Shown here piece by piece: positions 1 to 6,900 of a DNA stretch of 9,623 nt. Origin of the DNA: Bacteroidales bacterium (lineage in GTDB: Bacteria > Bacteroidota > Bacteroidia > Bacteroidales > Paludibacteraceae); assembly GCA_900767385.1 (NCBI GenBank), contig CAAFYY010000080.1, positions 1 through 9,623 on the forward strand. The letters run 5' to 3'. Each line of letters opens with the position of its first letter. Within the stretch, counting starts at the first letter, position 1. Position numbers and translations under genes: made by a program. The notes below the pieces were generated by a model, which saw nothing but the letters and a program-made list of their open reading frames with translations, was not told the DNA's origin and searched no databases.

Positions 1-62
1 GAGTCGTTAAGCCCGAGTGCGCCGATGGTACTGCCCACAAGGTGGAAGAGTAGGTCGCCGCC
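1..62 (+). rRNA. rrf: 5S ribosomal RNA, 3' portion (5' end outside window)
   Basis: The first ~62 bases match from memory the 3' half of a Bacteroidetes 5S rRNA. Visible landmarks are the GAGTCGTTAAGCCCG stretch, the conserved CGCCGATGGTACTGC block and the terminal GGAAGAGTAGGTCGCCGCC segment. The 5' half, including the strand that would close helix I, lies upstream of the window, so this is a partial gene. It is followed within 10 nt by an intrinsic terminator, which fits the last gene of an rRNA operon. The exact 3' end is uncertain by a few bases. Confidence 0.93.
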
Positions 63-71
63 AACTTTCGG

Positions 72-107
72 AAGCCCGTCAGACAACTGACGGGCTTCTT
101 TGTTTTT
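72..107 (+). terminator. Rho-independent terminator of the rRNA operon
   Basis: A perfect 11-bp GC-rich stem, AAGCCCGTCAG (72-82) with CTGACGGGCTT (87-97), encloses an ACAA tetraloop and is followed by a T-rich tract (99-107). It sits about 10 nt beyond the 5S end and should end the rRNA operon transcript. Confidence 0.93.
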
Positions 108-145
108 GTACCGTCCCCTGAATGAATACTCCTCCGGGAGGATTA

Positions 146-218
146 TCAGGATTTTCCGGATTATCCGGACCATCCGGTTTTTCCGGAATCTCCGGAATCT
201 TCCGGATTTTCTGGAAAG
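146..218. repeat. Degenerate 9-bp tandem repeat with TCCGGA core
   Basis: Eight consecutive units begin at 146, 155, 164, 173, 182, 191, 201 and 210. The spacing is 9 bp throughout except for one 10-bp step (191 to 201). The core is the self-complementary hexamer TCCGGA, exact in five units; the first (TCAGGA), fourth (TCCGGT) and last (TCTGGA) each differ by one base. The three spacer bases vary and are mostly A/T. Because the core is palindromic, any two units can pair, so the array could fold into alternative hairpins as RNA or single-stranded DNA. It lies in the otherwise gene-free stretch 108-265 between the rRNA terminator and the AraC gene. I see no protein in it and do not recognise a named element. 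Confidence 0.8.
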
Positions 219-265
219 GATTTATTTGTTGATTAGTTACTTTTTAAAGAATAAATAGCAATTCA

Positions 266-1117
266 ATGAGTGATGTTTTCTATCGAATAATAGATGCAAG
301 TCATGGAGCAGTATTGATTTTATTACTGCTATTGACTGTTCGTCTCTTGATTCTTCGACGTAACGAGAATAATCATTTACGTTATGTTGCAGGATTCTAT
401 CTGTTCTCGTCTGCTGTTCAGATGATAGCATTGTTTTTCCTGGAGGATGAAGCACGGATGAGTCTTGCCATGAGCGAGTCAATCTCCATTTGGATGGATG
501 CCTTCTCTGTCATTGTCAGCATTAGTATGCTCTTTGTTCTATTCCGTAATCGTTATATCTATGATTCCAAAACTATTAGGTGGGCGTCTGCCTTTATCAT
601 TCTACAATGGATAGGTTATTGTTTCTGTGCGGTTTGCCATTTTTCCGATTGGACTTACTTTATCTATCTTCCTCTCTCCGGATTGTTTTGGTGTATGATA
701 GGTTTGTTGATTGATCGGGCAACTCCTGTTATGAATTCTGAGGAAGTATTAGAATCTCAACCAACACTATCCCCAGAAAATAAGGATCCTTTTCTGTCAG
801 AATTGGATGCAGTTCTTACGACTGACCGATATTTTTGTAGCGAGGACATTACTCGTGATGCTGTCTGTCGCCGAATGTTCACCAATCGCACAACGTTTTC
901 ACAACGCTTGTCTGCTGCCACTGGTATGACATTTACTGAATATCTCCGAGAAATGCGTCTGCGTGAGGCTGCTCGGCTGCTTAGTGAAACAGATATGACC
1001 ATTGACCAGATTGTTTATGAAGTGGGTCTGAAATCTGTCTCAGGATTTCATCGAAATTTCTTGCTTAGTTTTGGCATAACCCCTCGAAAGTATCGCGAAA
1101 ATGCAAAACATAAGTAA
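266..1117 (+). CDS. Membrane-anchored AraC-family transcriptional regulator
   Basis: This 283-residue protein has five strongly hydrophobic stretches in its N-terminal half, at about residues 14-31, 40-59, 75-93, 104-124 and 130-149. A polar linker (about 150-180) leads to a C-terminal AraC/XylS-type double helix-turn-helix domain (about 186-278). The domain shows the family pattern: a first HTH around residues 195-218, the connecting FTEYLREMRLREAARLL helix, and a second HTH ending in the typical SGFHRNFLLSFGITPRKYR stretch. The protein should therefore sit in the cytoplasmic membrane with its DNA-binding domain in the cytosol; its stimulus is unknown. The ATG at 266 is the first in frame after an AT-rich leader and has no Shine-Dalgarno sequence, as is usual in Bacteroidetes. 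A 7-of-8 match to the -7 element (TACTTTTT, 238-245) lies upstream, with no clear -33 element. The outer-membrane receptor gene begins 85 nt downstream and is the likely target. Family is sure; target is inferred. Confidence 0.9.
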   Translation: MSDVFYRIIDASHGAVLILLLLLTVRLLILRRNENNHLRYVAGFYLFSSAVQMIALFFLEDEARMSLAMSESISIWMDAFSVIVSISMLFVLFRNRYIYDSKTIRWASAFIILQWIGYCFCAVCHFSDWTYFIYLPLSGLFWCMIGLLIDRATPVMNSEEVLESQPTLSPENKDPFLSELDAVLTTDRYFCSEDITRDAVCRRMFTNRTTFSQRLSAATGMTFTEYLREMRLREAARLLSETDMTIDQIVYEVGLKSVSGFHRNFLLSFGITPRKYRENAKHK

Positions 1118-1129
1118 GTTTTGCGTTTT
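1098..1129 (+). terminator. AT-rich stem-loop at the end of the AraC gene, possible weak terminator
   Basis: AAAATGCAAAAC (1098-1109) pairs with GTTTTGCGTTTT (1118-1129), giving a 12-bp stem with one G-T wobble. The 8-nt loop contains the TAA stop codon. The A-rich left arm and T-rich right arm resemble an attenuating or processing hairpin, but there is no separate U-tract after a GC-rich stem, so termination would be weak. It abuts the first GTACAYAT repeat. It may limit read-through into the receptor gene or protect the mRNA end. Confidence 0.4.
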
Positions 1130-1158
1130 GTACACATCAATTTGACATCCGTACATAT
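1130..1158 (+). promoter_or_regulatory. Candidate AraC-type operator: 21-bp-period direct repeat
   Basis: GTACACAT (1130-1137) and GTACATAT (1151-1158) match at 7 of 8 bases and start exactly 21 bp apart, two helical turns. Direct half-sites spaced about 21 bp are typical of AraC-family activators. The second copy lies where the -33 element of the downstream promoter would be expected, and no TTTG is found there. That layout would suit a promoter dependent on an activator contacting polymerase. The neighbouring AraC-family protein is the obvious candidate to bind. The repeat is seen directly; its function is inferred. Confidence 0.45.
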
Positions 1159-1170
1159 TTTATTATTAAG

Positions 1171-1219
1171 ACGATAGTACTTTTGCACCAAAATTTTTGG
1201 CTATGCGAAATACTATCGT
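1171..1219. repeat. 9-bp inverted repeat spanning promoter and start codon
   Basis: ACGATAGTA (1171-1179) and TACTATCGT (1211-1219) are perfect reverse complements separated by 31 bp. The left arm overlaps the start of the -7 element and the right arm lies in codons 3-6 of the receptor gene. The left arm would be upstream of the predicted transcript start, so an mRNA hairpin is unlikely. A protein-binding role or chance are the alternatives. Confidence 0.4.
1178..1185 (+). promoter_or_regulatory. Bacteroidetes -7 promoter element for the outer membrane receptor gene
   Basis: TACTTTTG matches the Bacteroidetes primary-sigma -7 consensus TAnnTTTG. Transcription would start near 1190-1192, giving a leader of only about 11-13 nt before the ATG at 1203. 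No TTTG-type -33 element lies at the usual distance; that place is taken by the second GTACAYAT repeat. The element overlaps the left arm of the inverted repeat at 1171-1219. Confidence 0.6.
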
Positions 1220-3638
1220 TGTCTTTCTTCTTTCTATGTTAACCGCTACGCTCTCGGCTACCATCATCACTGGCCGGGTCGTAGATGTTAAGCATGAACC
1301 TATCCCTTTCGTCACGATTTCAATCTTGACCAACGACTCCTTGTTAGTTGCGGGTACAATCACCAACGATGATGGATTGTTCTCACTTTCTATATCGCAA
1401 CCGGCAAAGCTAATAAAAGTGTCGTATGTGGGCTATAAGACCCAAGTTCATCCCTTGGTGGCAGACAATATGAATTTTGTCCTTATAGAAGATGCCACGC
1501 ATCTGGATGAACTCGTGGTCACGGGCAGAGCAAATCTCGTTGAGAGACAGATGGACAAAATTGTGATGAACGTCTCATCTTCCCCATTTGCTATAGGAAA
1601 TAACGGCAAGGATATTCTCAAGAAGGCACCAGGAGTGAATATCGACCGCAAAGGCAATATCACTGTCAACGGAAAGTCTGTAGAGGTTTATATTGATGGC
1701 CGCCCTACATATTTGACTGGTACGCAGCTGAAAACCATGCTTGAAGGAACTGATGGAAGCACCATCGACAAACTTGAAATTATCACCCAACCATCTGCAA
1801 AATATGACGCTGCTGGTCAGGGTGGTATTATCAACATCCGTACCAAACACAACGCAACCCAGGGCATTAACGGCAGTCTCTCTTTTAGTTATGGTGGAAT
1901 GTGTTGGCGTGATATAAAGAAGTTTATGCAAGATGATCATTTCTCGTTCAACCTCAACTGTCGCGGTGCAAAGACATACACTTCGTTAGCTCTTTCGCAA
2001 CAGTACAGCGATAAAGAGGAAACCTATGAATCGCTTACAACCACCCTTACTTCATCTCGTCTCACAGAGTCGTGCACTCGGAATCGTCACCAATACTACA
2101 CGCTGAAACTGAGTAATGATTGTTATATTGATTCGATTAACACGCTCGGTTTCACGTTGTCCACACCTCTTTCTGTTGAACTGGCGCGTAACCTTCCGGA
2201 GTTTAATCGAAGCAGTCTGAAGGAGAAGGAGCGTCTCCTTGAGAGTAATACAGAGGATATGACAAGGCGCAATCGCTGGCTGCAACACACTGCAAACATC
2301 AACTACTCACACCTTTTCTCCAAGACTCTCAATCAAGAACTGACTCTCAATCTCGACTACAACCGCAATCTCAATCGCACTATTACAAATACACTTAACA
2401 GATTTTTTCCTTGCTCGCTGCCTGAATATGTTGAAGCGCTTAACCAACGGATGAACCATATTACGAACATCATCTCTGCGCGAGCTGATTTTGAAACGAA
2501 TTTCTGGCAGACGGGCAAGGTTGAGTGCGGAACGAAATGGATGACTACCTCCACGGCTTTCCGTTCGGCAACCGATACACTCTCTGCAGGCATACTGCAG
2601 TCGGAGTTGGATTATACGGAGCATATCGGTGCTCTATATCTTACAGCCGGCAAACAGTTCAGAGAACATTGGACTACCAAACTCGGTCTTCGTGGAGAAT
2701 ATACCTATTCCTCTGGACGTTGGCTGACTATTGACAGCACATCATCCAAGTCGTATTTCAACCTTTTCCCTACCGCATTCGTTGCTTACTTGCCAACGGA
2801 AGAGTGGTCAATGTCGATGGACTATGCTCGCCGTATCCAGCGGCCTCATTACACCATGCTGGATCCAAGCATGCAATACGAAGATGCGCATAGTCTCCGT
2901 AAAGGTAATGTTGAGTTGAAACCGGCTTTTACTCATAACCTTTTAATCTCCTTCGGTTACTCAGAATATGTGACTCTCGACTTTGATTTCTCCCATACCA
3001 CCGATTGGACAGACTACAAGATGCAAGTGCTTGACAATGGCATGCGTATCTCTGAGGCTGTCAACTACGGCACTGTCACTACTCATGGCATACATCTCAG
3101 TCTTACGGAGATACCTGTTATTCCGAAACTCTCATGGCGTAATTCTCAGGGACATCGCGAACTCCTCGGTGGTTGGCTGACTTTGACTTCGCAGATGGGA
3201 GTAGATCGGAGGCTCATGCGGAGCTACGATGGTATCATCAATCATAAAATCTGGACATTTGAGATCTATGCCGAACTCAATGCCTATTTGCCAAAAGACT
3301 GGACAGTTTCTCTCGACGGATTTTATTCAACCCCAAGCGTCTGGGGCTCTGAGCGTTGCTCAGATTGGAAGGAACTTAACTTTGCCCTCAAAAAAGATAT
3401 CCCCAAGTATGGTCTAACCCTTACGGCACGCGTCAACGACTTGATGCTTAGCAGTCAATGGGGTAGCGAAACGATGGGGTTGCCCGAGGGGTACTCCAAC
3501 ACTTTCTTAGGCTACGACCGAGCACACATGCTGACTTTGAGCCTCTCATGGAAGTTTGGTTCGATGTTGGAACATCGTGACCGCCAGGAATCGATAGCGA
3601 CTGACCGTTTGGAGACTCCCAGCAAAAGAAAACATTGA
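1203..3638 (+). CDS. TonB-dependent-receptor-like outer membrane beta-barrel protein
   Basis: Read from the ATG at 1203, this is an 811-residue outer membrane protein. Residues 1-19 form a signal peptide (basic MRN, hydrophobic core, small residues near the cleavage site). A carboxypeptidase-regulatory-like domain follows (about 21-95), with the typical TGRVVD start and VSYVGYKT strand. A TonB-box-like segment, LDELVVTG, lies at 101-108. The plug-type domain (about 110-217) carries ILKKAPGV, VYIDGRP and AAGQGGIINIRT. The remainder, to about residue 786, is rich in alternating aromatic and polar strands typical of a barrel. The order fits the Bacteroidetes outer membrane beta-barrel family (OMP_b-brl_3 type) rather than a full SusC, which is usually near 1000 residues and paired with SusD; no SusD gene is present here. 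The substrate cannot be told. After the last strand (LTLSLSWKFG) there is a charged 25-residue tail. A TTG at 1197 is in frame, but it would leave almost no leader and adds two residues before the signal peptide, so ATG is preferred. Expression is probably governed by the upstream AraC-type regulator. Confidence 0.9.
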   Translation: MRNTIVVFLLSMLTATLSATIITGRVVDVKHEPIPFVTISILTNDSLLVAGTITNDDGLFSLSISQPAKLIKVSYVGYKTQVHPLVADNMNFVLIEDATHLDELVVTGRANLVERQMDKIVMNVSSSPFAIGNNGKDILKKAPGVNIDRKGNITVNGKSVEVYIDGRPTYLTGTQLKTMLEGTDGSTIDKLEIITQPSAKYDAAGQGGIINIRTKHNATQGINGSLSFSYGGMCWRDIKKFMQDDHFSFNLNCRGAKTYTSLALSQQYSDKEETYESLTTTLTSSRLTESCTRNRHQYYTLKLSNDCYIDSINTLGFTLSTPLSVELARNLPEFNRSSLKEKERLLESNTEDMTRRNRWLQHTANINYSHLFSKTLNQELTLNLDYNRNLNRTITNTLNRFFPCSLPEYVEALNQRMNHITNIISARADFETNFWQTGKVECGTKWMTTSTAFRSATDTLSAGILQSELDYTEHIGALYLTAGKQFREHWTTKLGLRGEYTYSSGRWLTIDSTSSKSYFNLFPTAFVAYLPTEEWSMSMDYARRIQRPHYTMLDPSMQYEDAHSLRKGNVELKPAFTHNLLISFGYSEYVTLDFDFSHTTDWTDYKMQVLDNGMRISEAVNYGTVTTHGIHLSLTEIPVIPKLSWRNSQGHRELLGGWLTLTSQMGVDRRLMRSYDGIINHKIWTFEIYAELNAYLPKDWTVSLDGFYSTPSVWGSERCSDWKELNFALKKDIPKYGLTLTARVNDLMLSSQWGSETMGLPEGYSNTFLGYDRAHMLTLSLSWKFGSMLEHRDRQESIATDRLETPSKRKH

Positions 3639-3709
3639 AGTCATCTAATGATTTGCACCGAAAGATCACACCATAACTAACCGCTATCTTCTGAGAAACT
3701 TATTGTAGG

Positions 3710-3760
3710 GGGCTCCCAAGGGTTGTTTTTCCTTTGGGAGTCCTTGTTTTTATGTTTTTT
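3710..3760 (+). terminator. Rho-independent terminator after the receptor gene
   Basis: GGGCTCCCAAGGG (3710-3722) pairs with CCTTTGGGAGTCC (3731-3743), a 13-bp stem with two G-T wobbles and an 8-nt T-rich loop. It is followed by a long T-rich run (3744-3760). It lies about 70 nt after the receptor stop codon and separates that unit from the next. The bases between it and the next promoter (about 3761-3858) show no gene or structure that I can recognise. Confidence 0.9.
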
Positions 3761-3858
3761 GTGTGTCGTAAGGTTGTTCCTCAAAAATCCCTTCCCCCTC
3801 ATTAAACAAGTTCTATACTCTTTATCCTATTTTTAGATACCATAAAAAATAAATAGCG

Positions 3859-3866
3859 TATCTTTG
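3859..3866 (+). promoter_or_regulatory. Bacteroidetes -7 promoter element of the activase/TetR operon
   Basis: TATCTTTG matches TAnnTTTG exactly. The AT-rich sequence upstream has TTTTTAG at 3830-3836, only an approximate -33 match. Transcription would start about 3871-3873, at the left edge of the palindrome 3873-3892, leaving a leader of about 60 nt before the ATG at 3934. Confidence 0.65.
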
Positions 3867-3872
3867 CGTCCA

Positions 3873-3892
3873 ATTTAATAGGTCTATTAAAT
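3873..3892. promoter_or_regulatory. 20-bp palindrome, candidate TetR operator
   Basis: ATTTAATAG (3873-3881) and CTATTAAAT (3884-3892) are perfect inverted arms around a GT centre. The palindrome begins at the expected transcription start, where a bound repressor would block initiation or early elongation. Length and symmetry suit a TetR-family dimer, and the operon ends with a TetR-family gene, so negative autoregulation is the simplest hypothesis. As RNA it could form only a weak A-U hairpin with a GGUC loop, which makes a DNA operator more likely. The palindrome is seen directly; its ligand is inferred. Confidence 0.55.
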
Positions 3893-3923
3893 GAAGTTTT
3901 TAGTAGGTCTATGGCTTTTGTAA
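3891..3923 (+). CDS. Possible 10-residue leader peptide upstream of the activase gene
   Basis: An ATG at 3891 opens a 10-codon frame, MKFLVGLWLL, ending at TAA 3921-3923, 10 nt before the ATG of the large gene. It lies inside the predicted transcript, and its start codon overlaps the right arm of the palindrome. The peptide is very hydrophobic with four leucines and one tryptophan. I know of no such leader in this family and see no alternative terminator hairpins that would indicate attenuation. A chance frame is a serious alternative. Confidence 0.25.
   Translation: MKFLVGLWLL
3904..3911. promoter_or_regulatory. Second copy of the TAGGTCTA operator core
   Basis: TAGGTCTA here repeats the centre of the palindrome (3879-3886) exactly, 25 bp further downstream. 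The shared stretch extends to TAGGTCTAT. The flanking arms are not palindromic, so this could be a weaker secondary site for the same protein, or chance. It lies inside the leader mini-ORF. Confidence 0.35.
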
Positions 3924-3933
3924 ATAATACATT

Positions 3934-6900
3934 ATGAATCAGATATATCGTTTGGGCGTTGACATCGGCTCAACGACCATCAAAGTCGTCGTCCTCAACG
4001 ACGAAGGCGAGATAATATTCTCCGACTATCGTCGTCACAATGCTAATATACGTCAAGCGGCAGGTGAAGTCTTTACTCAGCTCTACTGCCGTTTGGGTAA
4101 TTGTCTGCTGCGCCCTATGTTGACCGGTTCTGTGGGAATGGGACTCTCTGAGACCTACCAGCTTCCGTTTGTCCAGGAGGTTGTAGCTGCAGCAGAGACT
4201 ATCAATCATAGCTACCCCGAAGTTTGCACATTCATCGATATGGGAGGTGAAGACAGTAAAATGATCTTCTTCGAGACAGGCAAAGTGCCCGACATCCGTA
4301 TGAACGGCAGTTGTGCCGGTGGAACGGGTGCGTTTATTGATCAGACCGCTATGCTCCTCGGCGTCGACACCACCGAACTCAATGCCCTTGCCGCAACCTC
4401 CACCACCGTCTATCCGATTGCTTCACGCTGTGGCGTATTCTCCAAGACAGACATACAGAACCTCATCAGCCGAAAAGTCAGTAAAAACGACATTGCTGCC
4501 TCGGTCTTCAACGCTGTTGCCATTCAAGTCGTCAGTTCGTTGGCGCGCGGCATGGATATCATGCCGAAGGTCTTCTTCTGTGGCGGACCGTTTGCGTTCC
4601 TGCCAGAACTGAAGAAACACTTCATGCGTGTTCTCTCGCTGACGGAATCCGACTGCATCTTGCCGCAACATGCAGAACTCATCCCTGCAACGGGCTGTGC
4701 ATTCCTTGCACTTCAAGAAGACTATCAGCCGATTTCCGTCGTTGAAATCATCAAAGCCATGCGCTTCGACCGCCGAGAGATTGATGTCGACTATACCCAT
4801 CGCCTTGCTCCGTTGTTCAAAAGCGAGTCGGACTATCAACAATGGTATCAAGACAAACAGATACATAACATCCCTCGTGGTAAACTACTGTGTGACACTC
4901 CAACGGAATACTTCTTGGGAGTCGATTCCGGCAGTACCACCACCAAGATCGTACTCCTCAACAAAGACGGCGAACTCGTCTATCACGACTACCAACGCAA
5001 CAACGGTGACAGCTTCCAGACCTTCTGCGACGCCATACAACGTCTGCATCAGTCGGTGGCTCATCCCGAAAACCTCATCCTCAAGGGCAGTGCTGCTACC
5101 GGTTATGGCGAAAACCTCCTCAAGACCGCTTTCGGCTTCAACTACGGCATAGTGGAGACCATCGCCCACTTCACCGCGGCACGCACCATCTCGCCGAAAG
5201 TCACCTTCATCCTCGACATCGGCGGACAAGATATGAAGGCCATCTTCGTGAAAAACGGCTCTATCCAGCGCATTGAGATTAACGAGGCGTGCTCCTCCGG
5301 CTGCGGATCGTTCATCGAGACCTTCGCCAACATGCTCAACTATCCCGTTGCCGACTTCGCCCGACTCTCTTGCACTGCCCAGCATCCATGCGACCTTGGC
5401 ACCCGCTGCACCGTCTTCATGAACTCCAAGGTGAAACAGGCAATGCGTGAAGGGGCAGAGGTGGCCGATATCGCTGCCGGCTTCAGTTACTCGGTGGTCA
5501 AAAACTGTCTGTTCAAAGTGCTGAAACTAAAGAACGTCAGCGAATTGGGCGAGCATATCGTCGTTCAAGGCGGAACCTTCCGCAATCACTCCATCGTGCG
5601 TGCATTGGAGACCATGACCAGTTGCGACGTCTCCTTCTCTGACCTTCCGGAACTCATGGGCGCCTACGGTGCCGCTCTCTATGCCTTACGTTGTGGAGGA
5701 GAGCAGTCGTTGGCCCTCTCCAACATCCTTACTGCCAACAACTACCAATCGGAGTTCATCACCTGTAAAGGTTGCGACAACCACTGCAACGTCAAAGCCT
5801 TCCACTTCACCAACGGTAAGACTTTTTACTCTGGCAATAACTGTGAGAAAATCTATTCCAACATCTCCGATTCCAGTTATAAGGGTGTCAATCTCTTTGC
5901 AGAGAAACGTCATCTCCTCTTCGACCGTACCACGAAGACTGTTGATTATGATGCGAAACTCCCAACCATCGGTATACCGCGTGCCTTGGGAATCTACGAA
6001 AACTTCCCTTTCTGGCACACCCTGTTTACTGAGTGTGGCATCAAGGTCGTGCTTTCACAGCAGTCGTCCAATCAACTCTATGTCAAAGGTATCCGAAGCA
6101 TAATGTCTGATAACATCTGCTTCCCTGCGAAGTTGATGCATGGTCATATCATGAATCTTATCGAGCAAAAAGTTGACCGCATCTTCTATCCTTATGTTGT
6201 CTTTGAGCATCAGGAGGATGAGCAGGCTCGCAACAGTTTCAACTGTCCTGTTGTCAGCGGCTACTCCGACGTCTTGAAAAGTTCGATGGACACTGCCAAA
6301 AACTACGGCATACCATTGGATGCTCCCGTAGTCACCTTTAAAGACGAGGACCTCTTGCGCAAGACCTGCCGCGAATACCTCACATCTTTGGGAGTCGGCC
6401 GACAACTTATTAGCAAGGCCATTAATCAAGCCATCGCTGCTCAGCGAAACTATCGGGCAACCCTCATTGATCGCAACATCAAGGTATTGGAGCAAGCGAA
6501 GAAAGAGTCTCGCATGGTCATCCTCTTGGCGGGTCGTCCGTATCATGTTGACCCATTGATAGAACATAAGATTTCGCAGGCTATTGCCGACATGGGTGTT
6601 GACGTCATCACCGAAAATATCGCCACTGAGTTGGGTAGTGGTGTCTTCGACGAATTGCGCTTTGTGAGTCAGTGGACCTACCCGAACCGCATCTTCAAGG
6701 CTGCCTATTTCGTTGGCAATGAGACCTACGACAACCTTCATCTGGTGGAACTCACCTCCTTCGGCTGTGGACCGGACGCCTTCATCATCGATGAGGTGAA
6801 CCGCATCCTCTCGCTCTACCATAAAAACCTCACCTTGTTGAAGATCGACGATGTCAACAACATCGGTTCGCTGCGACTTCGCATCCGCTCACTCATAGAG

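Noticed and set aside
146..218. CRISPR array
   Set aside because: Units are 9 bp with 3-bp spacers, far too short for CRISPR repeats and spacers, and no cas genes are present.
238..245. -7 promoter element TACTTTTT for the AraC gene
   Set aside because: It matches 7 of 8 positions but lacks the final G and any -33 element, so it is mentioned with the gene but not listed as a feature.
1142..1169. Sigma70-like TTGACA (1142-1147) with TATTAA (1164-1169) 16 bp downstream
   Set aside because: This resembles an Escherichia-type promoter, but Bacteroidetes primary sigma uses TTTG/TAnnTTTG, and a perfect TAnnTTTG match lies nearer the gene at 1178-1185.
1197..1202. Upstream TTG start for the receptor gene
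   Set aside because: It would add only two residues before a good signal peptide and leave almost no untranslated leader from the predicted transcription start; ATG at 1203 is better.
6055..6822. 255-codon open frame on the minus strand inside the activase gene
   Set aside because: It lies antisense to a clearly conserved coding sequence, its product has no recognisable domain, and such long antisense frames are expected opposite codon-biased genes.
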